DNA from: Calycina herbarum
Lineage: Eukaryota > Ascomycota > Leotiomycetes > Helotiales > Pezizellaceae
Length of the DNA: 64,000 bases
Direction: 5' to 3'
Assembly: GCA_001414485.1 (NCBI GenBank)
Contig: LLEY01000080.1
Location: 214,087-278,086 of the forward strand
In this document: positions 46,736 through 59,200 of the stretch, one piece after another
Position numbering within the stretch: the first letter of the stretch is position 1
Layout: the number at the start of each line of letters is the position of its first letter
Notes under the pieces: model-generated
What the model saw: only the letters and a program-made list of their open reading frames with translations
Database searches by the model: none
What the model was told of the DNA's origin: nothing
Made by a program: the position numbers and the translations under genes

Positions 46736-49700
46736 ACAAGAGGAACTAGAAAGCCGAATTATCTTATCGACGGACCCAAACCCCCGTTTCGGAAAGTGTT
46801 ATCGATGCCGAACGTGGACGTAATGGAAAGCATGAGAAAAAAAAGGCAAAGTCGATGACAAGTTCGGTGCTTCATCCGTTTATACCTAGACTGGGGGAAA
46901 GAAAAAGACAAGTGTAGATGATTCTGTCCACGTATGCACAAGGAATCGTTATGGAAGAAGAATTATTTTCTTCGCACACACTCTCTATGTATTGTGAAGG
47001 CATGGGTCTCTATTGGGCGCTTGGTTGTTCGTTGTTGGTGCTGACAAATACACCTCTAAATGGAACATCGCCCACCTCACAGTAAAGATAGATGGCCTCA
47101 AACATAAGTTGTATTATTCAACTAGAATGATTTCGACTCCACAAACTATTCCAGAATAAAAAAACGGAAATAGGCATATTATACCATCGAAAGCTAGAAA
47201 CGACTTGTTTTCACTCCAACTACCTATTAGTCTAGTTGTCTAACTCCTTATCAAGTTTTCAGCTCAATGCTCTCCTCAAACTAAGACACATACGATAGAT
47301 GGATCATCTGATGGAGTACTGTAGCAATTCCCAATTCCAAATCACGATCCCAACCCTTGATTCCCCTCGCGTTCCCATAAATATCATCCCCAGTCAAGCC
47401 TCAAATATCTCCCGAGACATATTCCCGCCATCCCAAGCCCTCGTTTCCGTCAGCAAAAAGCCAAAGGAAAATCCGAATCGGCCCCATCCGCGCCCAATAA
47501 TCAACCTGCATAAAATGTCTCCCATTCAACTACCGGTAGATACCCGAAGCCTTCCCCTTTTCTTTTTCCCGTCCGGCAGGTACCTATATTCTCCAAGTCC
47601 CTGTCAATAGAATCCCTCCGCATACAATCTGGACCCCTACCACATCCTACATATTCCCAGAGATCTTATCACTTTTTCCCCCCAAGACTCAGATCTTGGT
47701 AAAATCAATCTTAATACATGAAATATAGAAGGCTTAAGCCTCATTTACCGATCCCTTGGTTCATCAGCAAAACCAGCAAAACCAGCAAAACAGCCACAAC
47801 CACGTATCATGCAGCCTCGTTCGTCGATCCCTTCGATTTGTTTTCCTCTTTCAGCTAAGTTTTGAGGTTTTTAATATATGCCCACCTAGCAACTAACAAA
47901 ACATATGCAGCCTCGTCGATCCCCCAAACTGAATGTCCCGACTTCCTATCCTCCGCAATATGCAGCCTCATCGGCGATATTTTGCGCTGAGCAAAGAAAA
48001 ACCCCTTTATCGTAGGGAAGGCTCCCACCAGTATATTCCTTCAGCCCAGCCACAGCAAACCACAACATATGCAGCCTCATCGACGATCTCGTATATTTTC
48101 CCCACGCTTACCCACAGCTCTACAACGTAACATCATGACAACATCAAACCATCAAACCAAAAGCCTCGTTTGAAGATCCCCAAATATTTCCCCACCACTG
48201 TTTCTCGGAGACTTGGAATCAATTTTTGTCAAACATTTCAAGCCTCCGAGCATCCTCGCCGACCAAAAAACCCCCTTTCCCTCCTTTTTCTTCGCTAAAG
48301 GAATTTATTTGATTGATTATCCACCAATCAAATTGCGCTCTCAGAGCTGTAAATCCTACCTTGACATCGCATTCCTTTTCCCCTTTAAGCAGACAAACGA
48401 CCAAATACCACATACAGAAATTAGCCCTTGCTACACAAACCTTCGGGCTTCCAAGCCAAAACTCGTGCGACTTTATCAAGCCCCCAGTGTTACCTAAAAA
48501 TAGACAATATAAAATTCGTGGATCGCGAAGGTGACTCTACCACATCATATGTCAAGACCAGACAAATGAAGGAAAATCAAAATACAACCCCCCCCCCTTC
48601 TCTTCATTCGGTAGATGCCAAAGCAGAAACCAAATTTACATGCATGACGAGAAGTGCGCATTACGCTAGAAATTGAAATTCCATATGCAAAGCTCATCTG
48701 TCTCCATGCCCTCAACCAAAATAAATTCGATGAACTCCAAAAACAAGGTTGTAGATCACACGCACTCAGCCTCCCCCAAAGTCTCCCACCAAAGAGTCCT
48801 CCCCCGCATACTCCTTTTCGGAAACTGGGGACAGAGAAACTCGGCCCCTTTCGGAAACGTCCGGTCCTGAACTCACGATACCGAAACGCAAAACCCAAAG
48901 CGCAAAGACCAACACAAAAGACAAACTCGCAAAATGCGCTCGGACAGCAATCCCAAAAGACCGGGTAACGGGTAATATAGCCCGATCGACATAACAGACC
49001 CCAAGAGCAATAACGAGAGCTATAATCCGATCGGAATAATCAAGCCCACAGCTGTCGGATGAACGGTATTGAAAGAAGAAATAAAGGACGACATACCTTT
49101 GAGAGATGCTCAAACGACGACCACCAACTCTAAAACAGAACTTGTACATTTCCAATCAGTTGCTCTAACCGACATAATCTCTCATCCTCCCCTCGCCTTA
49201 AAACGCATCATCTTACCCATTCATCCCCACCCCATCCCACCATATCCTTTCCACCACCACCAAGCTCATATGTGCACACACCCCCTTTCCTCTCATAAAA
49301 CAATATACAGTACAATCCGTGAGCAGCAAGATCTGCTTTCCAAGTTAATTTCCTTCATAACCTGGAGTACCATTTATCCATCCCTCATCACCCAGTAATC
49401 CCAGAAACACTCCCTAAGCCCCCACCAAGCAAAGCCACCCAAAATCAAGTTGCCTGTGAAAGCAATTGCCCTTTAGAACTTTTCTTTCCCAACTCATCAA
49501 AACATATCATCCCAATCGCACATTCCCCCGAAGCAAACACTTCTTTCGTACAATGCCATGCAACCAGACGCTTCCGTACATTCAAACACAAACAAAAGAA
49601 TAAAAAATTTCCGCCAACACCATGATGGAAACGCTATATGAAAAGAAAAAAAGACCCGAAAACGAAGATATGGATTCGAAGGGGTGAAAAAAGCGTCGTG

Positions 49701-49757
49701 GTATAAGTAAAAAACACACAGGTACAGTGTAGAATGAACAATAACGAGGGAGGGCGA
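46736..49757. other. Three-kilobase gene-free stretch with spaced repeats
   Basis: No gene is supported; open frames on both strands between 47299 and 49398 overlap each other and lack motifs. The plus strand is C- and A-rich and G-poor over long distances (about 47300-49700), an unusual strand skew. It holds an AACCAGCAA triple repeat (about 47766-47791), four spaced ATATGCAGCCTC copies (47807-48087) and a poly-C run near 48585. Confidence 0.5.
47766..48087. repeat. Spaced ATATGCAGCCTCRTCG repeats
   Basis: Four copies of a motif close to ATATGCAGCCTCGTCGAT lie at about 47807, 47903, 47958 and 48067, spaced 55-110 bp, all in the same orientation. Three read CATATGCAGCCTC or AATATGCAGCCTC followed by (A/G)TCG(A/G)CGAT. 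A weaker fifth relative (AAAGCCTCGTTTGAAGATCC) is at about 48160. Just upstream lies a short AACCAGCAA microsatellite (three units). Confidence 0.7.
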
Positions 49758-51013
49758 TCAAGGTGGGGCGCGTCCTTGTGGCACATCGCCTTCTATCGAC
49801 TCTTGCAAATCAAGACATTCTGTTAAAACTGTATATATCAATTAGCGAAGCCTCTCCCGTGGTAGGTTGCCAATGCCTACTTGTAATGATCTGCTCTTCT
49901 GCCACTCCATATTGGTAATCGACTAGCCCATGCTTCTCAACCGCATCGCACATCCGTATCAAATCCTTCGCCATCTTGTTGATAAAGTCTTGCGTCATGA
50001 GGTTTTGAGGAGGCAGAATTCGGTGTCCAATCTCGAGCATGTCTTTCTGTTTTTGGAAGATGCTGAGCCATGCCGTATTAAACTCTCCCCATAAACGGAT
50101 TCTGTCGCTATGGAGTGCCACTTCGTCTACAGTAAGACCTTGATCAGAAAAGAATTAGTGGATAGGATCAAACAGAAGAAAACAGATGCATACCTAAGTC
50201 CCCGACATGGCCCAAGAGCCATTCGGATACCTCGAGTAGGGACTGTCCTGCACTCGCAAGACGGCCATGAATGATGTTCTGAAATATCTCTTTGAGCGCG
50301 GTTTGGTACGCGGTATATGCTGCCTCCATTCCTGGTCCTTGGGCCTGAAATTCATCCTCAACGATATCCGGTGCGCCTTGAGACATCCCCATTGCCATGC
50401 CAGTCGAGTAGCCACCGGGCTGAAGCATGGGCGTGCGGTCGCCTGGACTTTGTTGATGCTGTTGATAGACGGTCGCTGAGCCCGACGACGCATGGTGTTG
50501 CAAACCTGGAGGGCCTGGCGCACTGGTTGGCTCGCCTGAGAAATATGGTGCTGTAACGTCCAACGAACCTATCGGTAATGCGGGTTGCCGTGCTTGGAAT
50601 TGCTGAGGAGAGTCGAATACAGCGCTTTGAGGTGTTTGCTGTCCCACATTGTACATGTTGAGATCCGCATTGTAGGTGGTAAAACTTTGCTGCTGCTGCT
50701 GCTGCTGCTGCTGCTGACGCTGGTCTTGGTATCCCGAGGGGTACTGCATGGTGTTTGCTGGCAGGCCGGTCCCAAATGAAGATTGCGGTTCTGCGTAGTA
50801 ACCCGAGTAGCTCGCTCCTGCCCCAGAGCCTCGTCCGGCAGAGGGAGATGTCGTCAACGGTCCACCTGCACCAGCACTTCGATACCTGTCTGCCGACGCT
50901 CCCGCGAACCCTCCTGAGCGACCTTGACCAGAAGCAGCATTCTGGTTGAATCGAGGATCGGACCCTTGATATGGCGATTCATTCTGCCTTCGTCGCCGAC
51001 TATTCTCATCCAT
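49758..51013 (-). CDS. Conserved-looking fungal protein with polyQ tract, function unknown
   Basis: Three exons: 51013-50194, 50138-49881 and 49828-49758; 382 residues. The start MDENSRRRRQNESPYQGSDP is the first ATG; the frame is open further upstream without one. Residues 1-250 are disordered and Gly/Ser/Gln-rich, with a pure CAG-encoded polyglutamine run. From about residue 250 a folded, helical region begins (AAYTAYQTALKEIFQNIIHG, SLLEVSEWLLGHVGDLGLTV, DRIRLWGEFNTAWLSIFQKQ, KDLIRMCDAVEKHGLVDYQY), and the last exon reads ILTECLDLQESIEGDVPQGR. I have the impression of a widely conserved Pezizomycotina protein of this layout but cannot name a function. The last exon was chosen because it continues the helix instead of ending in SFNRMS. 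Introns are 56 and 52 nt. It is preceded by more than 5 kb without genes. Confidence 0.75.
50689..50716 (-). repeat. CAG/CTG trinucleotide run in the polyQ gene
   Basis: On the plus strand an uninterrupted run of CTG units reads as CAG codons on the coding strand and gives about ten consecutive glutamines after DQR. Pure CAG runs of this kind are prone to length change between strains. Confidence 0.85.
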
Positions 51014-54000
51014 GCCCCGATCCACGCCCGCCGCCGACGAGCTTCTCGCCAACGACTCGAATTGATGCGCCGCCGCCGGTAAAGGGACTGGCGTCGCGTG
51101 TAGGAGTGCCAGCTTGACTGTTTTTCTGGGGTCTCTTGCTCCGGGGGACAATGGACTTCTTCGAACCGGGCTGTGCTGGGACGATCCGGCGCGATCAAGA
51201 ATGTGTGCCGAATCGATATATGATGTTGCGGTGTTGCGGTAGCAGCCGACACCGGTGTCCGCACTGGTCGAAGTTTTTCAGACTTGGTGAAGAATTTTCT
51301 TGGGGTGAAATATGTGTGTAGCGCCGTTCTAGAGAGGTGAAGAAGTACTTTATGTGTGGCCGGAGCGGGACGAGAGATATAGTGCTAACGCTACAATAGT
51401 AAAGCTCGTCAATCAGCAACAGTATCGAAGGGCGAGGGGTGAATTGGGCTGGGACAGTTGTATAGTTTTGCAGAACCTCAAGCGCAGGCGCGATGCAGAC
51501 GTGTATTGGTTGGGTTGAGTTGTCAACACGCACACATCAATCTCACACTAGGTCAATCCTTGGTTTCGCCTTGTGGCTGCGGCAAGCAATGACCTTGCGG
51601 GGTGATCTCCTGGTCTGTTCCAAGGGGGGTAAAGCGAATCGAAACCGGAGAGTTAAGAACGAACCGGCGCTGTTCCACTGCTTTGTCCGTCTACTATCAA
51701 CGATTACTTCTCCTGGAACGGGGGAGCGCGCCTTATTTCAACGGCGTGGTCTTCAATGCCACCGTCAACCACGTTACAAGCCTTCTAGAAGGCGGCAGTC
51801 AGCTTTGCAGGCTCCGTTTCAACTCGCTGGGTCTTCTGAGGGAGAAAGACGGCAAGATCTTGCGCCGCGAGCGCTCGGTGATCGATGCTTTGATATATCG
51901 GCTGGTCTCAAGTTACTGACTCTCTCGAGAAGCCTCAAGAGGGAATTTGGGAAGTTGGGCGCAAAGACCAAGTCGCAAGGATCGAAACACCTGGATCTGG
52001 GTAATCAATGGGCAAGTGCCTACGTCTGATCTTACCAGAAAGACTCGGGTATCGAATATAGAGTTGAGAATTGGAGGCGAGTACTTCTCGGCGTTAGACG
52101 TTCAAACCACCTTCAGCCAGTCGAATTACAATGGCGATGGAGACCGTGCGAGAGAGAGTTGATAAGGGAGCTAGCAGTCGAGGATAGTTCGGAGAGTAGA
52201 GTACAGCTCCTATAGCACCGCTGATGGCTTAGTGAGCTGTTGCGGTCTTGTGTGAATCTTGGAGGGTGCTTGTCTGAGCGAAATTTTGATGCAGTTTGGA
52301 GCAGAAGGAAACAGTCTTCCGTACGACTTTTCTTAGGTGTCTTTTTGCCTTTTCTAAAATGACTACACAATCAAAATGCCACACTATTGCCCGTTTAAGG
52401 CTAGTGATGTGTACTTGGATACACTTTTGGTCCTGTCCTCATCTTACTCCCGTAATTGGAGAGTAAACAAGCGCACTAGCCGGAGATATCGAGGTCGTTC
52501 GAGGCGCGGAAAATTGGCGATTTGAGTTACTCGTATGTGTCCAATGATCAGACTTCAAGGCTGCTGTTGAATTTTAGCCGGTAACGAGGACGGGATGGCG
52601 CCGTCGTGCTGGACGATCCAGTAGATCTAGATGGGAGCGGTCGATGATCGTTTTTTGAGTCAGGACTTTTGGTGAAATGACGAGTGGGTTGTGGGTACGA
52701 CTCAAGACCAAGTAGTGTCCTTTGTTGTGATGGTGGGGAGCTTGAGGTGGGATGGTCCTTGAAGAAGTCGACAAGTTTACCATGACAAGACAAATGGACG
52801 GATCATAGGCGGCATATGGAGGCCTTTTGATTGCTCGAATGATCTGGTCCTCGGGGAAATAATAAGATGCATGCAAATGCCGAACAGACGCAAGCCTCTC
52901 CGGGGTGAGACCACTGGGCCGGGGGTTGGGGCGCGCCTACGAATGCCGCTAAAAGAGAAGGATCGTCAAAAAGGCGATAAAGTGGTTCGGTGGTGCAGTG
53001 GGAGTTGTGCAGTGGGAGGGTGGAATGCCGGATATCGAAGGGATGGGATCTGCAGCGCCACCACTAAAGACCAAAGTGCTTCTGGAAAGAAGGAGGATAT
53101 AAAAAAGAAGTCCCGGAAACTGAAAACCCTGGGCAGCAATGGCGTCAAGGAAGCAATGACAAGCCTCGCGACTGGCTCCTGGCTGGCTCCTGTTATTCGC
53201 AACGAAGGCACCGATGTGGCTCAGCCAGGTTAGGAAGGGTTGGTAGGTGCTAGGGGACGTGAGCTCGAAAATGCGGCTTAGAATGTTTTATATCTTTCGG
53301 AAAAAGAAACAGCAATGTTCTCAAGCGGGCATTGCCGGGGCCACCGAACGCAGGAGTGAGTGTTTGCTGAAGTAACGACAGACAGAAAGGCGACGAAGGG
53401 TCGATGTTCAGTGCGAAGTACAAGTAGACGCTTCCACTATGTCAACGTTCAGATCTGGCGCGGAAAATGCAAAACCAGAAAGGAAATGGAGAAGGATGCG
53501 TCGGAGCCGGTGTCGGGTTGCAGACGGAGTAATGAAAGTTACCCTGTTTGTAGCAAGAGACGACAACCTTGCCTTGGAGGTCGAGATAAAAGAGACAAAT
53601 CGAGGAGCCTCACTCTAATCAGATCTTTTTCGTCCCAACTCCTTCATACAACTCCACCTTCTCAACTGCCTTCGTGCAAACGCCAGGCGATCAAACTGCA
53701 ATCCACATTCACGCCCCCAAAACACACACACTACCCGCGCGCAACGTACTATGAGGAGAGAATATTTCCGGAGAACTATGATTATGGAGTAGCAGCTAAA
53801 GAACGACTTTCCAACATCGCCAAACATTGGCATCGGTTGGGCGGCTCTTTACCGTGGCTGTTCGCTATCCGCACTACTTGTACTTTACACCCGCATCCTC
53901 TCCAGCACACCGGGTCCCTTGTCCGAGGATGAGCTCTCGTGGGCGCTGGTGGCGCACGAAAGGGGTGAGACATCAGAACCATGGTAAGGACCGCAATAAG

Positions 54001-56200
54001 CCATGTGTGGTCGCTGTGGTTCGTGTCTGTGCTTGTGTAAAGGCACCCAGGTTGTACGCCGACGAGGCGTGTATCTTAAGCTTAACAAGCGGGATAGTCC
54101 ATAGTTAGGTAGGGGTTGTGGACTCCCTGGTGGAACACAAGACTCGATATCAATATCGAGCCAACATCCGAATTCGCGGCGGCGTAGGCCTACGAGACAT
54201 CTAATCGGGCCTCTTCTCCTTCCTGGCAACTGAAGCCATCGCCTGTGCCTGCCAGAGCCAGCGCCAGAATCCGTCCACATTCTCAACCATCTCTCCCCTG
54301 CATGGACTCTCGGGGACTTGGATTTAGGCATCTCTAGGTGACATCCAGAGGGCCGAGTAGTGTTTGTCTAGTGACAGACAGCGTGCTGCTTCAGCGGAGG
54401 AGCTAGCTTTGGGCAGCCACTGGCGAGGAAGCCCCTGAAACGGCCACTTTCAGTCGTAGACGGCTGGGACAGTGGTGCGGAAAGGCAACGAATCATCACA
54501 TTCGGTCAGCAGAAGCGTGTTGCCCAAGGTGCCAGGGGATGCGTCTTTTTGCGTGTGAATTGGGCTTCGTACAGGAAGTCTCGAGGCTTGATCCATGCTC
54601 CATGTGAAGACGTCTGTCGTTGAAAAATTAGGCGGCCTACGGTCTACGGTCACGGAGTACCCTGTTATCTTTCCCTGTCAGTTTTTGGCTGCGTGGTGCC
54701 CTGGCGGGTGGCAGGACCTGCATGACACTGGCCCGACTTTTGGAGGATCGACACAGGCAACTCGCACCGTGTCCTCGTGCTCTCGCGTCAATCAAACCTG
54801 GTTGTTCCAATTTAGTTGGATTTGCCTCTCGCGTACCCCCGGATACGTCGATAATCGAGATGGGTCCCGCCGACGATGAGAAAAATATTCGTGGGAAAGC
54901 CAGGGAAAGCGACGGGAAATGTGACCAGTCGTTACCGGTACTCTGCTGCAGTGTCGCTGGCCGTCCGTCTTCATGACGGTAACAGGAAAAGGACCAGAGC
55001 ATGAAGCCGTGAGGGTTCGCTTGAGTCGCTTCAGAATGAAGGGAGTTCGAACGCAAGTGTTGTTGGGCTAGCTGGCAATGGTTATATTGGTTTACTCTGA
55101 CGAAGGTCCCGCCACGGGAGACGATAGATCTGGAGATCTGGAGGTGATAAATTAAATGCGACGCTGTCCACCCAGTCTGGTAAGCCTGGCAAGCCAACCT
55201 AGGTAAGTACGGGCAACCGGATGCAATGCAGCACACCTAGTCAATAATTGCCATGGTATGACTTGCTTCCAGCCTTTTGCAGCTTGGCTGGCCACAACAA
55301 ACCCCTCTCCCCGGGTCAAAAGCTTCAGGGAAGCATTGAAGCAAGGCCTCTATCTGCTCTCCACTTCCAGCCTCGTCAAGTTGCAATTCGAAATCGGTGC
55401 CCTGCTTGATTTCTTCGCCTCATATCGTCCCCAACACAACAGGGCCAACAAACTCTATATGGTCCTCGATACCGAGTACCCATGTTAGCATAAGTTACAT
55501 AACCTTACTCTGTACCTAGTCTAGTCTCCATCGCAGCTTAGACGGAACCACTCGGGAGACGTCCACCACCACCCACTTCAGGATCCTTTCCGCTCTCCAT
55601 TTCCCTCCTGAGCCAGCCATGCGTCAGCGAGCTAGCCTTGCCCGCTCTAGTCTCTGGGAGATGGGCACTAGCTGGGCCTCAAAGAATGATTCAACAATAT
55701 CAATATTGTGGTAACAGTTCTCCGTTCTGCACCACACCACTCCAAGGAACGGAACCAAACCAAACTACAAGAATAGAAAGAGAAACGTCAAGGACCGCAC
55801 GCAGACCCTTCATCATCATGCGCCCGCCTGCAGCTGCCAGATCTCCTGAGATCGATCATGCAGTACAAAACAACAACTTGCTCGAATCACCATGTTCGAA
55901 CAATTGTGGTGGTTGCCAGCCGTATGCGACCGCGTGGGATCCGGAACTTGGAAGGGCCCTCACGTCTCGCAAGTTCATCCCAATCAGGACCGTCGAGCGG
56001 GTCCAGATCTGCAGCTTGAAACGAGGAAAAGCTCCACGGCCAAGGCGTCGCAGATCGCTTCTCCATCTCGCGGGCCCCCATCGAAAAGGGGCATGAGCCA
56101 TCCAAATTCGGAGGAGAGCCTCAACAAGGCTGCTCATTCCGATGACATTGTGCTAGAAGCCAACGAGAAGTTTGTAAGACGATATTGACTGAACTCTGCA
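51014..56200. other. Five-kilobase moderate-GC region without a supported gene
   Basis: Several frames exceed 100 codons (51493-52029, 53360-53932 and 55638-56096 on plus; 53885-54331 and 54637-55236 on minus), but their residue composition (rich in Arg, Ser, Pro and Cys), mutual overlap and lack of motifs suggest chance frames in GC-richer DNA. The region is not AT-rich like the other spacers and shows no obvious repeats. It is the upstream side of the polyQ gene and may hold a long promoter or leader, or a non-coding transcript. One stretch (53793-53983) reads like an exon with a good donor and is discussed in the findings. Confidence 0.5.
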
Positions 56201-59200
56201 GCTTGGTCAATCTCCTCGCTTTATGCTATTTCAAAACGCTGTTTCGTGATTTCACACATGGCAGCTCGTTGTTCCGAGCAAGTCAATCCCTTCCTCATCT
56301 TGAATTCTTGCAAGTCTTCTGGGAACTTCCTGGAGTAAATCCGTGTCTCTCAGCGTCATCGATGCAGGCGCGACACCTGGCCGCAAGATCCAACGAACAT
56401 CCTGCATTCGAATTGTCACTTCGGAACATTTCTTTCCACAGGCCTCTCTAGTTTCCTGTCAGGCCGTTAGGTCTTGCATTCCGCTACTCGGATGACCTGT
56501 CCGAAGACCTCATGAGTATCGGCATCCATTCTCTCCACCAAGATGAACCACTCCCTCGGGTCGAAAGCCTTTCCGATCACTCGTTATGTCTTGCGGCTTC
56601 TCATCTTCTTTCTCTTTGAATAAGGACCTCCTGATTTACTTTTTCTTACCGAGATTTGGCCTCTTGCTCTATTCGGTCTAGGTTTTGACGAGAATAATAA
56701 GACCGTCACAAGACGACCCCTTTTTACGTCTAGTCTGAGGTTCGGGTTCGAAACCTTGATACATCACCATGGCGGGCTAATTTTGCGCATCACAACCCTT
56801 CATCTACCCGTCTTTTCATCCCAAATATGCATACAGACCAGCACAGGCCAACACGACTCCTTTCAGAAGACACTAAGAAGCATTCAAATTCCCACCAAAT
56901 GTTGAGAACGAATCATCCCGCCAAATCGTGCATCAATCCCAGTGGCTAAAGAGACCAGCCATCGGAAAGCCCGACATGAAACTTTTATCGCTCTCCTTCG
57001 AGCAATTTTCATTTGGCACAAGCCGAGTTCCGAGTGAAGTTTTGAAATATAATCTCAAGGGACTTTCACGCAATCTCATTTTGGCTTTAATTGCGAAACG
57101 GTTATTACCCACTGATTGGAAATCATATAGAACTCGATAAGGAGTACCAAAAGATTTTATGATCTACCCCCATGATTTCCACGGACTTGTCGAAATCGGT
57201 ATTCATCGAGGCAGTGCTACCCCACATGACACGTGTGGATAATGACTGAGGAAAAATACAACCTTCATCTTGGCATCTATGCTCCTCTTCGGAGAAGCTT
57301 TATATGCTTGCTGTTTTCTGTTGGTGTCCTCGGACTTTACCAGTTCGATAAGGCGATACCTCGCACTAGAGAACTATGCTTTGACTATTATTGTTTGGTC
57401 AGAAATTCTTTTGGACCTGAAAGTGGTGTTTTCATGCGTGCAGTTATGCTTTTGAAAGGCTGAAGCAGAAAATCATGCATCTTGGTGTTGTTGGGTTGTT
57501 GGGTTGTGTACGGCTAGTGCCGCGAGTAATACCACGCAGCCTTATTTGATATCTTGTCTGTGGGCAAACCCATTTTCGGTACTGCAGCCTCTTCAGGCAT
57601 GATGCTGCGAGAGATCAGACCATGTTCCAAGATTGATGAACTATATGTGCTTGTTTTTATTATTTTTTGTTACGTTTGCGGCAGTTTGAGATAAGTCCAG
57701 ATCCAGATGAACCTCTAGTTCGAAAGCCCGAAGCAGATTGCGTTATGTGCTTCTATAATCGTTCATTCGTGAGCTACCGGTACCGAGCACATCCTCGGCA
57801 AATTGGGCATCAAGGCTAAAAGTATATTCTCGAATGCTTCCATGCCTAGTACCTTCCCCAAGGATCAAGTCCCTAGTGTAATTCATCACGAGTAGCCTCT
57901 CTTGAGTCAGGGTCTTTGCTTGTGTCATTCTAGAACAGCTAGGGTTATGGAGAGGGGATCGGAAAGGAGTGGATACTTTGCTGTAGGTTCAAGGATTTGG
58001 ATCCACGACTATGTGATGAGTAAGTACCTAGGCTGTATTCGCTTGATATTCTGTTTGGTTTTCCCCCAAGTGACTGTAGAGTTCCTGGTAAACGATTGGG
58101 TCTTCTCTAATTCACTTCATTCCACTCGGCCATACGCGGTAGATCACATAGTTTCAAACCTTCACTATCGTTATCCTGTTGATTTTGACAATCCACAGTA
58201 GCTCCTCCACATTGTAGGGTCATCGTACAGAAAGGGACACTTAAACATGATGTATATTCAAGCATAGCATGACTAGCAAGAAATTAATCTTTGGCTTTCC
58301 AATCTCTCAGCCATAAGTATCTATCATATCTATGAATTTTTGAACATGAATTGTGTATAGAATATTTTGGGTTCTTTGTGGAGCTACAGCTTGGTATTGA
58401 GACGTCGGAGTTCTGAAAGAAATCACAAGTCATGCTTTTCGAAGAGCCATATTAGTGTAAAATCACCACCACATTTTATAATTAGAGAGAAGATTCATTT
58501 ATGGCAATGCCAACTTTTGATTTTCGAGTTCGTTTCTAGGTTGCTATTAAAACCTACGACATGATTTTTATCGAGCTCGTGGGGATAGAGCAGGATTCGG
58601 CTGTGAGACGAGATATCTCGTGATATGTTGATATGGGGGAACCATATATATCGAGTACTAAACCTCAGAGGTATAGGATAAAGTTACTCTAGGTTTACTA
58701 GACAATTATTGGTATACTAGCCACTCTTGGTTCAAAGGTGGCTTCTGGTCCTCTTATCTCTAGAATTTCTAATGCAAGAATGGGACTAATTTGTTGTCCT
58801 CAAATCCAATTTTCTCTTACAAAGCAATTATATCCATGGCGAGTGGATTGCTATACTTTGGATCCCAGTCATAAAACACCACCCTCGCGTGATTTAAAAT
58901 TGCCTATTTGCCCAAGAAATGAAAGTTTTAGTCTTCCTTTCGAATAAGATTTGCTTGGAAGAGTGACAAGCGTCTCAAGTGAAAGGAGTTTGAGAATTTT
59001 AATTTAGAGAATTATAACTTCCTTAGATGAAAGTTGTAAAGTTATTTGAAAGAAAATAATGTATGAAACGATTGAGCATAAATCGATTCAAGAGATAAAT
59101 ATTTTTAAGACTCACCAGGGGGTGCAATTTCTCGTGATAGGGACTTTGGTGTTCTTGCTGACTAGAACCCCTATCACCAGAAGGAAAATAGCTAAACGAC

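Noticed and set aside
48545..48898. 117-codon minus-strand frame
   Set aside because: Lies in the strand-skewed C/A-rich region; the G-rich opposite strand gives long Gly/Arg frames by chance.
51493..52029. 178-codon plus-strand frame
   Set aside because: Arg/Ser/Cys-rich, overlapping another open frame, no motif; GC-richer DNA makes long chance frames likely.
54637..55236. 199-codon minus-strand frame
   Set aside because: Longest frame of the gene-free region but no recognisable fold pattern, and frames of similar quality occur on the other strand.
56735..56760. GGTTCGAAACC resembling a tRNA B box
   Set aside because: No A box or cloverleaf could be built upstream and no acceptor stem is visible.
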